A DNA stretch of 10,260 nucleotides from Sphingomonadaceae bacterium (GTDB lineage: Bacteria; Pseudomonadota; Alphaproteobacteria; Sphingomonadales; Sphingomonadaceae): the NCBI GenBank assembly GCA_020446665.1, contig JAGREF010000283.1, positions 1 through 10,260 of the forward strand. The letters are read 5' to 3'. Of this stretch, positions 1 to 6,493 are shown piece after piece. The notes under the pieces are model-generated. The model saw only the letters and a list, made by a program, of their open reading frames with translations, ran no database searches and was not told the DNA's origin. Numbering within the stretch: the stretch's first letter is position 1; every line of letters starts with the position of its first letter. The position numbers and the translations under genes were made by a program.

Positions 1-689
1 CGCAGGAAGGGGAGCAGCTCCCGGTTGGAGACGGCGAAATAGAATTCCGCATCTGCCCCTTCCGAATCAGCACCAAAGCTGTTCACGCCCAGCACCCGGC
101 CACAGCCATCCAGGAGCGGGCCACCAGAATTGCCGCGCGCAATCGGGGCGGTGTGCAGGATCGTATCGAATTCCCGTGTCGGTCGCTTGCCAGAGATAAA
201 GCCGCGGCTCTTCACCGGGTTCTGGCTGCGGAAGATGTCGGAAATGCGCAGGCCCTGTGCACGATCGACATTGGCGGGGTAGCCGACCGAGGTCACTTCG
301 CCCGCATCCTTGCTTTCACCGCCAGACATGGTCAGCGGCGGCAAGCGCAGATCCCCGGTGATCTGGACCAGGGCCAGGTCGTTTTTGGGGCTGAAGGATA
401 TCAGCTTGGCAAAGGAGGAATCATTCCCTTCGCTGGGCACGATCCCGATCCGCAGCGTCTCATCCACCACGGCATCGCGCACGACATGGGCATTGGTGAC
501 GATCCGGGTTGGTGTCACCGCAAAACCGGTCCCGTGGCTGATCGGATAGATTTCGTCCCCGTCCGAGCCGATAATCACCACACGCACAACCCCGCGCGCC
601 GCGGCGTTGATGTCGGCAGGGTCCGCCTGGGTGGTGGCGGGCAACAACAGCGCAAGCAGCGCAAGCAAAAGGGTCGCAATCCGGTTCAT
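1..689 (-). CDS. Secreted trypsin-like (S1 family) serine protease, 3' end cut by window edge
   Basis: The minus strand is open from ATG 689-687 to the left edge, giving 229 codons with no stop. The predicted protein starts with a signal peptide (about residues 1-22, ending in ATTQA). A chymotrypsin-fold catalytic triad follows: His68 in TNAHVV, Asp104 in KNDLALVQI and Ser188 in RGNSGGPLL. This is the layout of DegP/HtrA-like and other S1C or S1B periplasmic proteases. Because the C-terminus is missing, it cannot be told whether PDZ domains or a transmembrane segment follow. It probably cleaves proteins in the periplasm or at the cell surface. No convincing Shine-Dalgarno precedes the ATG; the start is chosen because the signal peptide begins exactly there. 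The gene diverges from ada across about 100 bases. Confidence 0.85.
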   Translation of the reverse strand, partial: MNRIATLLLALLALLLPATTQADPADINAAARGVVRVVIIGSDGDEIYPISHGTGFAVTPTRIVTNAHVVRDAVVDETLRIGIVPSEGNDSSFAKLISFSPKNDLALVQITGDLRLPPLTMSGGESKDAGEVTSVGYPANVDRAQGLRISDIFRSQNPVKSRGFISGKRPTREFDTILHTAPIARGNSGGPLLDGCGRVLGVNSFGADSEGADAEFYFAVSNRELLPFL

Positions 690-792
690 GCGAAGGGATT
701 AAGCGCGCATTGGCTTTGATCGCAAGCTTCGGGATGCATTCCTTCCCCGCATGAGTGCATTGGACCGGCATATCTTGTAAGGAATGCCAGCA

Positions 793-1833
793 ATGAGTGA
801 TGGGATTGACGAGGAAGCGGCATGGGCTGCGGTGCGGCGGCGCGACCGGGCGTTTGACGGGTGCTTTGTCACCGGCGTGCTCAGCACGGGCATCTATTGC
901 CGCCCCAGCTGTGCCGCCCGCCACCCCGCACGGCGCAATGTGCGCTTCTTCGCCAGCGGGGAACAGGCGCGGGCGGCGGGGCTGCGCGCCTGCAAGCGTT
1001 GCCTGCCCGATGATGTCGCCCGCGATGAAGCAGCGGTGCGGACGGCGATTGATGCGATCAAGGCAGGAGAAAGCGCGACGCTTGAAGGTCTGGGTGCGCT
1101 CACCGGCTATTCGCCTTCGCATTTCCAGCGCATTTTCAAACGGGCGACGGGCCTTTCCCCTGCAGCCTATTCCCGTTCCCTGCGCGAAGAGCGTGCGAAA
1201 GAAGCACTGGCCGGGGCTGTCACTGTGACCGATGCCATATATGAAGCAGGCTACGAAGCACCGTCACGGTTTTACGCAGGGATGAAAGACCGGATGGGGA
1301 TGACAGCCAGCGACTGGCGCAATGGGGGCAAGGGCCGGGTGATCCACTGGGCCAATGTCGAAACCACGCTCGGCACCATGCTGGTGGCGGCAACGGAACA
1401 GGGGGTTTGCTGCTTGTCCTTCAATGAAGGCGAAGCGGAATTGCGCGCCCGCTTTCCGAATGCTGATCTGATCGCGGGCAGTGACCAGTTCCGCGATCTG
1501 TTTGAGCGGGTGACGCAAGCGGTCGAGCATCCTGGCACCGGCTCAGATATTCCGCTCGATGTGAGGGGCACTGCGTTTCAGCAAGCTTGCTGGCAGGCCC
1601 TGCGCGAAATTCCGCCGGGTGAGACTCGCAGCTATGGCGAACAGGCGGCGATGCTGGGCAATCCGAAAGCCAGCCGGGCAGTGGGCGGTGCCAATGGCGC
1701 GAACAACATCGCGGTTCTGATCCCCTGCCATCGGGTAATAGCTGCCGATGGCGGGCTGGGTGGCTATGCCTATGGGACAGAGATCAAGGCAGAGTTGCTT
1801 GCGCGCGAGAAAAAGTCTCAAACGGGCGCGTGA
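793..1833 (+). CDS. ada: Bifunctional transcriptional activator / DNA alkyl-repair protein Ada
   Basis: Ada removes methyl groups from DNA phosphotriesters and from O6-methylguanine or O4-methylthymine, and once methylated activates its own regulon. All three modules are visible in 346 residues (E. coli Ada has 354). The N-terminal zinc domain carries Cys36, Cys40, Cys67 and Cys70 (GIYCRPSC and ACKRC); by position Cys36 corresponds to the E. coli methyl acceptor Cys38. An AraC-type helix-turn-helix follows at about residues 80-180 (YSPSHFQRIFKRATGLSPAAY). The C-terminal methyltransferase domain carries the active site PCHRVIA with Cys312. The start at 793 is preferred because AAGGA (779-783) lies 9 bases upstream. 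An in-frame ATG at 784 would add MPA but directly abuts the same AAGGA. A small secreted-protein gene follows 48 bases downstream and may be co-transcribed. Confidence 0.95.
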   Translation: MSDGIDEEAAWAAVRRRDRAFDGCFVTGVLSTGIYCRPSCAARHPARRNVRFFASGEQARAAGLRACKRCLPDDVARDEAAVRTAIDAIKAGESATLEGLGALTGYSPSHFQRIFKRATGLSPAAYSRSLREERAKEALAGAVTVTDAIYEAGYEAPSRFYAGMKDRMGMTASDWRNGGKGRVIHWANVETTLGTMLVAATEQGVCCLSFNEGEAELRARFPNADLIAGSDQFRDLFERVTQAVEHPGTGSDIPLDVRGTAFQQACWQALREIPPGETRSYGEQAAMLGNPKASRAVGGANGANNIAVLIPCHRVIAADGGLGGYAYGTEIKAELLAREKKSQTGA

Positions 1834-1881
1834 TGGACCTGTCGCAGCCGTGCCGCCGATCCTGACCGGAGAAGGAGCCTG

Positions 1882-2346
1882 ATGATGCGTAAAATATTCC
1901 CGGCCATGCTTGCCGCAATGCTGCTGGCGTCCCCGCTCGCGGCGCAGGCAGATGATGGCAACCGGCTCGACCGGCTGAGCGCGCATTTCTACTACAAGGA
2001 TACCGGCCAGCTGTCTGACAATTTGCTGGAGCGCGAGCAGTTCGCCGCGTGGAACACGATCATCGGCGATGGGGAAAAAGGCCCCGCCGATGATGTGCTG
2101 GTGGTGGCGACCATCACTGGTCCGAAAGAGGACTATATCTACGACACTCTGGAGCTGTGGGTTGCCGATGAAAAAGGCAAGATCATCCGCAGTCGGCGTT
2201 TTGACGGGATATTGCTCACCGATGCGGGCAGTGTGTCCAGCCCGCTCTGGCTGCCAGATGCGACCTGCGCTGGCGAACTGACCATCCATGCCCGCTTTCG
2301 TGGCACGGAACAGTCGGCAAAGCTGGCGCTCTATTGCGGAGAATAA
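1882..2346 (+). CDS. Small secreted/periplasmic protein of unknown function
   Basis: This 154-residue protein is not recognised. Residues 1-23 form a clear signal peptide (short basic start MRK, hydrophobic core, SPLAAQA before the predicted cut), so the mature product should be periplasmic. The mature part is mixed alpha/beta in character. It has two cysteines, Cys129 in DATCAGE and Cys152 three residues from the end, which could form a disulfide. No membrane segment follows the signal. AAGGAG (1872-1877) lies 4 bases before ATG 1882 and 7 before ATG 1885; either start gives the same mature protein. It follows ada by 48 bases on the same strand, but nothing in the sequence connects it to DNA repair. 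Its stop lies 3 bases from the stop of the converging isomerase gene, with no obvious terminator between. Confidence 0.8.
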   Translation: MMRKIFPAMLAAMLLASPLAAQADDGNRLDRLSAHFYYKDTGQLSDNLLEREQFAAWNTIIGDGEKGPADDVLVVATITGPKEDYIYDTLELWVADEKGKIIRSRRFDGILLTDAGSVSSPLWLPDATCAGELTIHARFRGTEQSAKLALYCGE

Positions 2347-2349
2347 CCC

Positions 2350-3075
2350 TTAGTCCGTTGGCGGAGGCGCAGCAGGAGCCTCTGCCCCGATCATGTCCGT
2401 CGAGGCAGGCGGGGCGGGCGGCGCGCTGACAGGTGCAGCCACCCGGCGCATCCTGATGATCTTGACCGGATCTGCGATCATCTGCCCTTTCATCCAGCCT
2501 TCGCCCTTGTCCGGATCGGTCGGCGCGGCGTGGATGGCATGGACGACATCCCAGCCATCAACCACCTTGCCAAAAGCGGCGAAGCCTGCCCGAACCTCCG
2601 GGTCTTCCGATGCCGGGTCTGCATCCATGGCTGGCTGTTCCTGCAGCATGATGGAAAAATCGCCCGTTGCCGTGCCGGGCGCGAAGCGGGCCATGGATAG
2701 CGCGCCTTTGACATGTAGCACGCCGGTTTCGCTGGTTGGTTCGTGCTTGATCGGGGGCAAGGTGCGTTTGGGATCATATTGCGTGCCTGCCTGGATCAGC
2801 CCGTTGGGCTGCTCCCCCCATTCCAGCGGCATGGCGCGGTAGAAGACCGTCCCGTCATAGCGCTTTTCATCGACATAGCGCAGGAAGTTGGCTGCGGTGA
2901 CGGGCGCTCGTTCGACTTCGATCTCCACTGTGATCGTGCCCAGTGTCGTTTCCATCGCGACATATTCCACCGCAGGCGGCGGAGGGGGCAGCGGATTCAC
3001 CGGCGGCGGCGGTTCCTGTGCCAGCAAAGGGGCAGTGAACAAGGCAGCGAGCAGCAGGGCGAATCGTTTCAGCAT
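2350..3075 (-). CDS. Exported cyclophilin-type peptidyl-prolyl cis-trans isomerase
   Basis: The enzyme would speed cis-trans isomerisation of X-Pro bonds, probably for proteins folding in the periplasm. The 241-residue product starts with a signal peptide (residues 1-19, ending PLLA before QE). A proline-rich linker (residues 22-34) precedes the cyclophilin domain at about residues 37-210. Family landmarks include Arg80 in FYRAMP (the catalytic arginine position, Arg55 of human cyclophilin A), GLIQAG around Gln95, TGDFSIML around Phe140 and FAAFGKVVDGWDVV. The C-terminal 30 residues are another Pro/Ala-rich stretch of low complexity. It lies 19 bases downstream of the alpha-hydroxy-acid oxidase gene on the same strand, so the two may share a transcript. 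The Shine-Dalgarno is weak (GGGC close to the start). Confidence 0.9.
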   Translation of the reverse strand: MLKRFALLLAALFTAPLLAQEPPPPVNPLPPPPPAVEYVAMETTLGTITVEIEVERAPVTAANFLRYVDEKRYDGTVFYRAMPLEWGEQPNGLIQAGTQYDPKRTLPPIKHEPTSETGVLHVKGALSMARFAPGTATGDFSIMLQEQPAMDADPASEDPEVRAGFAAFGKVVDGWDVVHAIHAAPTDPDKGEGWMKGQMIADPVKIIRMRRVAAPVSAPPAPPASTDMIGAEAPAAPPPTD

Positions 3076-3094
3076 GTGCCCATCATGCCAGAAT

Positions 3095-4276
3095 TTACCG
3101 CCGACGCAGCATATCCCGGTTGAGCTGGTCCACGCTGGTAACGCCCATCAACCGCATCCCGCGTTCGATCTCTTCCTTCAGGATCGTCACCGCGCGCTCC
3201 ACGCCTGCTTCACCCGCAGCCGCCAGCGCATAGAGATAGAGCCGCCCGCCCGAGGCTGCCGTGGCGCCGGTTGCCAGAGCCTTGAGCACATGGGTGCCGC
3301 GCCGCACGCCGCCATCGCAGATTACTTCGCTCCGGTCACCCACCGCATCGACGATTTCTTCCAGCTGATCAAAGGGCGCGCGGCTGCCATCCAGTTGCCG
3401 CCCGCCATGATTGGAAATCATGATCGCATCGCAGCCAATCTCTGCCGCGCGCTTCGCATCGGCCACGCTCATCACGCCCTTCAGGCAGAAGGTGCCGCCC
3501 CAGTCATTGCGCAATTGCTCCACCGCTTTCCAGTCCATGTTCCGATCGAGCATGGAGTTGAAATAGTCCTGGATCGAAATCGCGCTGCTGCTGCCCTCTG
3601 CCACATGGGTTTCCAGATTGGGCAGGCTGAATTTTTCGCGGAAGAGGAAGTTGAGCCCCCATGCCGGATGCGTGGCATAGGACAGGAAATTGCGCGGGGT
3701 GAATTTGGGCGGCGTGGTGAAGCCGCTACGCTTGCAGCGTTCGCGATTGCCGGACACGATCGTGTCCACCGTCAATGCAATCGCATCGAAATTTGCCGCC
3801 TTGGCGCGTTCCACCAGCGCGGCGTTCAGGCCGCGATCCTTGTGATAGTAATATTGCAGCAGCTTGGGCCCGGCATAATTCGCGCCGACCTCTTCGATGC
3901 TGACGCTGGAAAGGCTGGAAATGCCGAACCACAGATTGTGCTGCTCTGCCACGCGGGCCACTGCACGCTCTCCCTGCCAGTGGAACAGACGCTGGAGCGC
4001 GGTGGGGGAGAGGATCAGCGGCAAGTCCGTCTTGCGGCCCATCACCGTGATGGAGGTGTCGATGCTCTCCACCCCGGCGAGCACATTGGGGACCAGGTCA
4101 ACATCGTCATAGGCGGCGGTGTTGCGCCCCTTGGTCAGCTCATCATCGCCTGCGCCATCAATGTAATGGAACACGGGATAGGGCAGCTTGCGATGGGCGA
4201 GGGCGCGGAAATCCGCGATATTATGGCACTCGGCAAGCTTGCGAATGCTGTGCGGGACTGTGAATGCGCGGGTCAT
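3095..4276 (-). CDS. FMN-dependent alpha-hydroxy-acid oxidase/dehydrogenase (L-lactate dehydrogenase-like)
   Basis: Members of this family (LldD, glycolate oxidase, mandelate dehydrogenase) use FMN to oxidise 2-hydroxy acids to 2-oxo acids. The 393-residue protein has normal family length and a complete active site. Tyr38 in HYIDGAGDD, Gln141 and Tyr143 in LLQYYYHKDR, Thr169 in ALTVDT and Lys266 in LKGVM fit FMN and substrate contacts. The catalytic base is His290 and the carboxylate-binding residue Arg293, in SNHGGRQLDG. ICDGGVRRGTHVLKALATGA (319-338) is the FMN phosphate-binding strand and loop. The substrate cannot be decided from sequence; L-lactate is the most common. There is no obvious hydrophobic membrane-targeting segment, so it is cytoplasmic or peripheral on the inner membrane. 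It diverges from the BlaI-family gene across 111 bases, which hold a perfect dyad at 4306-4319. No strong ribosome binding site is seen. Confidence 0.93.
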   Translation of the reverse strand: MTRAFTVPHSIRKLAECHNIADFRALAHRKLPYPVFHYIDGAGDDELTKGRNTAAYDDVDLVPNVLAGVESIDTSITVMGRKTDLPLILSPTALQRLFHWQGERAVARVAEQHNLWFGISSLSSVSIEEVGANYAGPKLLQYYYHKDRGLNAALVERAKAANFDAIALTVDTIVSGNRERCKRSGFTTPPKFTPRNFLSYATHPAWGLNFLFREKFSLPNLETHVAEGSSSAISIQDYFNSMLDRNMDWKAVEQLRNDWGGTFCLKGVMSVADAKRAAEIGCDAIMISNHGGRQLDGSRAPFDQLEEIVDAVGDRSEVICDGGVRRGTHVLKALATGATAASGGRLYLYALAAAGEAGVERAVTILKEEIERGMRLMGVTSVDQLNRDMLRRR

Positions 4277-4305
4277 GGTGGCGCTTTAACGTCGTTTGTC
4301 GAGGC

Positions 4306-4319
4306 TGAACAGCCGTTCA
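4306..4319. promoter_or_regulatory. Perfect 14-base dyad upstream of the hydroxy-acid oxidase gene
   Basis: TGAAC-N4-GTTCA is a perfect inverted repeat located 30 bases upstream of the oxidase start. It sits in the divergent intergenic region and could be an operator for the oxidase. No regulator is encoded next to it except the BlaI-family protein, whose expected TACA/TGTA pattern differs. Function is inferred only from symmetry and position. Confidence 0.3.
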
Positions 4320-4332
4320 TCCATGCTTCATG

Positions 4333-4368
4333 TTTACATCCGTAATCGATGCGCCTACAGATGTAATC
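4333..4368 (+). promoter_or_regulatory. Pair of BlaI/MecI-type operator dyads over the probable promoter of the repressor gene
   Basis: TACA-GA-TGTA at 4356-4365 is an exact match to the TACA-N2-TGTA core known for BlaI/MecI operators. A second copy, TACA-TC-CGTA at 4335-4344, has one mismatch, and both copies continue into AATC. Their starts are 21 bases apart, close to two helical turns, so two repressor dimers would sit on the same face of DNA. TTTACA (4333-4338) could serve as a -35 box, with a poor -10 (TACAGA, 4356-4361) 17 bases downstream, so the operators would overlap the promoter. This suggests autoregulation of the repressor/peptidase operon, and possibly an effect on the divergent oxidase. 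Confidence 0.65.
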
Positions 4369-4387
4369 ATAAGAGCGGGAGGACAGC

Positions 4388-4777
4388 ATGAGCTTGCCGG
4401 AAGAGGGAAGGCCAGAGCGCATCAGCGAAGCCGAACACGCGGTGATGGAGGCTCTTTGGAGCAAGGCTCCGCTCACTGCTGCCGAGGTTGCGGATGCAGT
4501 CGGCGATGATCGTGGCTGGAGCCTCGCAACCGTCAAGACCCTGCTTTCGCGCCTTGTGGCCAAGCAGGCAGTTTCAACGCAGCCTGATGGGCGACGCTTC
4601 CTCTATTCTCCCCTGCTTCAGCGCGCGGATTATGTCGGCACTGAATCAAGGCGGCTGGTTGAGCGCTTGTTTGGCGGCCGCCCGGCCACACTCTTCGCTC
4701 ATCTCGCAGAGGCGGAAGCGCTGACGGAAAGCGACCTTTCGGAGATCGAAGCTTTGCTGAAGGAGATGCGCAAATGA
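4388..4777 (+). CDS. BlaI/MecI/CopY-family transcriptional repressor
   Basis: BlaI-type proteins are small dimeric winged-helix repressors that leave DNA when cleaved after their partner membrane peptidase is activated. The 129-residue product has the expected length and layout. The N-terminal winged helix (about residues 11-80) includes ISEAEHAVMEALWSKAPLTAAEV, the recognition region WSLATVKTLLSRLVAKQAV and the wing DGRRFLYSP. The C-terminal dimerisation helices cover about residues 90-129 (LFGGRPATLFAHLAE onwards). GGGAGGA (4377-4383) lies 4 bases before the ATG. The stop codon overlaps the next gene's start in an ATGA junction, so the two are translationally coupled, as in blaI-blaR1 and mecI-mecR1 type pairs. 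Two matching operator dyads lie just upstream. No beta-lactamase or penicillin-binding protein gene is in this window, so the inducer and regulon are unknown. Confidence 0.93.
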   Translation: MSLPEEGRPERISEAEHAVMEALWSKAPLTAAEVADAVGDDRGWSLATVKTLLSRLVAKQAVSTQPDGRRFLYSPLLQRADYVGTESRRLVERLFGGRPATLFAHLAEAEALTESDLSEIEALLKEMRK

Positions 4778-6333
4778 CCGGGTGGATGATCGACACGCTC
4801 GTCTGGACAGCCGCGCTGATCGCTGTGGTTTTGATCCTGCGCCGCCCGGTTGCGCGCTGGTTTGGCCCGCAGGCAGCCTATGGCCTGTGGGCGCTGCCCT
4901 TGCTGCGTCTGTTCCTGCCTCCGCTGGTTCTACCGGCATGGCTTGCCCCGGCTAACAGTCCCTCCGGGTCAGTCATGGTTACATTGGTGGAGGAGGGCGC
5001 CCCGGCTGCTGCATCGCCGCTGCTGGCATCGAATCCCGGCTTTGGCTGGGAACCCCTGATTTCGGTGCTGCTGGCCTTGTGGCTGGCCGGGGTTGCGGTT
5101 TTCCTCTGGCGGCGTTTTGCAGGCTATTTCCGTATGAGGAGCGAATTGCTGGAAGATGCCCGACCGGTGGGTGAAGAAGGCAAGGTGCGGCTGGTCGAAA
5201 CGCCCGCCGCCACTGCGCCGATCGCTTTTGGCGTGCTGGATAAGGTAATTGCCCTGCCGCCGGGATTTCTGGCTTTGCATGACCGGAAACATCGCGATTT
5301 TGCCCTCGCGCATGAATTTGCCCACCATGCCCGGCATGATCTGCTGGCCAATATGCTGGTACAGCCGCTCTTTGCCCTCCACTGGTTCAACCCGCTCGCC
5401 TGGTATGGCTGGCATGCACTGCGGCGTGACCAGGAGGCTGCCTGCGATGCCTGCGTTGTCGCCACGCGCAGCAGCCAGGATCGCGCTACCTATGCCAGTG
5501 TCATTGCTGGTTTCGCCGCCGGACCGAATGTCGCGCTGGCTGCCCCCATGGCCTGCCCCGTACTGGGCGAAAAGAGCATAATCCACCGTTTGAGGAGCCT
5601 GACTATGTCTGATCATTCCCCCCGCCGCCGCTTTGCCGGAAAAGCCTTGCTGGCTGGTGCTATTGTGGCGCTGCCCCTGACCGCGTCGATTTCCTACGCC
5701 GAAGCGCCTGTGCCAGGCGCGCCAGCCGCTCCTGCGGCTCCGGCGGCGCCGTTGGCACCTGCTGCGCCGCAGCCGCCAGCCCCTCCGGCACCGCCAGCCT
5801 TGTTGGCGCAGTCCGCGGCTGATGCGCCGGAAGATGGGGATCACAAGGTCTTCGTCGTCAAGGTTGAAGAAGAGGATGCCGGGCCTGACGGCGAAAAACG
5901 TGTCGAACGCCGCGAACGGCGGATCGTGCTGAAAAATGGTGAGAAATTGAGCCCTGAGCAGCGAGCCGAGTTTGAAAAGAAATATGGCATTGATTTCGAC
6001 GCGATTGAAAAGGATGCCAGAGCCGAAGGCAAGGCGGCCCAGCGTGAGGTGCGGGTTGCCCGGATGGAATTCCGGGGAGAGGATGGCGCAAAGCCGATCA
6101 AGATCGAGGTTCGCTGCGAATCTGATGGCGATGGCATGGTCAATGAATGGGTCGATGACGACGGCAACAAGCACATCGCCATCTGCAAGACGCAGGTCGC
6201 GGCCCAGGCGCTGGCTGGCCTGAAAGAAGCGCGCAAGACAATCGCCAAGGACCTCAATCTGGAAGACGATGTCAGGGCAAAGGCGTTGCAGGCAATCGAC
6301 GAGAAGATTGCCGAGTTCTCCAGGGAGAGCTGA
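4774..6333 (+). CDS. BlaR1-like M56-family membrane metallopeptidase with an unusual C-terminal domain
   Basis: M56 proteins sense a signal outside the inner membrane and use a cytoplasmic zinc protease to inactivate their BlaI-type repressor, here the coupled upstream gene. In 519 residues, membrane segments are visible at about 5-22, 36-58, 93-113 and 290-308. The protease domain lies between the third and fourth, with HEFAH at 180-184 and a likely third zinc ligand Glu221 in DQEAACDACV. An Arg cluster (284-286) precedes the fourth segment, near where staphylococcal BlaR1 is reported to self-cleave. The expected penicillin-binding sensor is absent. Instead there is an Ala/Pro-rich linker (about 311-345) and a charged domain of roughly 170 residues with Cys448 and Cys471, which I do not recognise. 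It should be periplasmic, so the stimulus may not be direct beta-lactam binding. An internal start at 5605 may yield this domain separately. Confidence 0.88.
   Translation: MTGWMIDTLVWTAALIAVVLILRRPVARWFGPQAAYGLWALPLLRLFLPPLVLPAWLAPANSPSGSVMVTLVEEGAPAAASPLLASNPGFGWEPLISVLLALWLAGVAVFLWRRFAGYFRMRSELLEDARPVGEEGKVRLVETPAATAPIAFGVLDKVIALPPGFLALHDRKHRDFALAHEFAHHARHDLLANMLVQPLFALHWFNPLAWYGWHALRRDQEAACDACVVATRSSQDRATYASVIAGFAAGPNVALAAPMACPVLGEKSIIHRLRSLTMSDHSPRRRFAGKALLAGAIVALPLTASISYAEAPVPGAPAAPAAPAAPLAPAAPQPPAPPAPPALLAQSAADAPEDGDHKVFVVKVEEEDAGPDGEKRVERRERRIVLKNGEKLSPEQRAEFEKKYGIDFDAIEKDARAEGKAAQREVRVARMEFRGEDGAKPIKIEVRCESDGDGMVNEWVDDDGNKHIAICKTQVAAQALAGLKEARKTIAKDLNLEDDVRAKALQAIDEKIAEFSRES
5592..5607 (+). 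promoter_or_regulatory. Strong internal ribosome binding site and in-frame ATG inside the M56 peptidase gene
   Basis: GAGGAG at 5592-5597 lies 7 bases before an in-frame ATG at 5605 (Met278 of the peptidase). Translation from it would give a 242-residue protein ending at 6333. It would begin with SPRRRF, a hydrophobic stretch and SISYA before EA, that is, a signal-peptide-like N-terminus with a loosely Tat-like RRxF pattern. The same residues serve as the fourth membrane segment in the full-length protein, so chance cannot be excluded. Confidence 0.4.
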
Positions 6334-6376
6334 TCCAGGACATTTCCGGTCCCCCCATATTCGTGGGGTGGCGGTG

Positions 6377-6404
6377 CGGGCGGGATGCGTTAGCGTCCTG
6401 CCCG
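6377..6404 (+). terminator. Strong hairpin between the peptidase gene and creD (terminator or attenuator)
   Basis: CGGGCGGGATGC and GCGTCCTGCCCG form a 12-base-pair stem, two pairs being G-U, around a GTTA loop. It begins 44 bases after the peptidase stop. There is no real T run after it (GTTCCACATT follows), so it may terminate weakly, protect the 3' end of the upstream message, or lower creD expression relative to the two upstream genes. The rest of the 160-base gap holds a smaller CCCCA/TGGGG hairpin (6347-6362) and no clear promoter. Confidence 0.5.
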
Positions 6405-6493
6405 TTCCACATTCTGAAGCTCATGCGCTGGTTCAGGTGGAATTCATTCGTCGCGCATAAAGCACGTTTCGTCGTGACTGATGGGAGGAATGA

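Noticed and set aside
751..780. A 9-residue leader-peptide-like frame (ATG to TAA) ending just before ada
   Set aside because: It is very short, has no ribosome site and no regulatory codon pattern; its overlap with the ada Shine-Dalgarno is probably chance.
4307..4318. GAAC-N4-GTTC, which looks like a Gram-positive LexA (SOS) box
   Set aside because: Alphaproteobacterial LexA is known to use GTTC-N7-GTTC-type direct repeats, so this spacing does not fit; kept only as an unassigned dyad.
2888..4345. A 485-codon open frame on the plus strand opposite the hydroxy-acid oxidase and isomerase genes
   Set aside because: It is antisense to two well-conserved proteins. Its product has no recognisable domain, and long antisense frames are common in GC-rich coding DNA.
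4969..6174. A 401-codon minus-strand open frame opposite the M56 peptidase gene
   Set aside because: It is a shadow of a gene with clear motifs; its product is low-complexity Arg/Gly/Gln-rich sequence without a plausible start site.
6269..6460. A 63-codon plus-strand frame running through the hairpin region before creD
   Set aside because: It starts inside the peptidase gene in another frame, has an Arg/Pro-rich product and crosses the stem-loop; no coding support.
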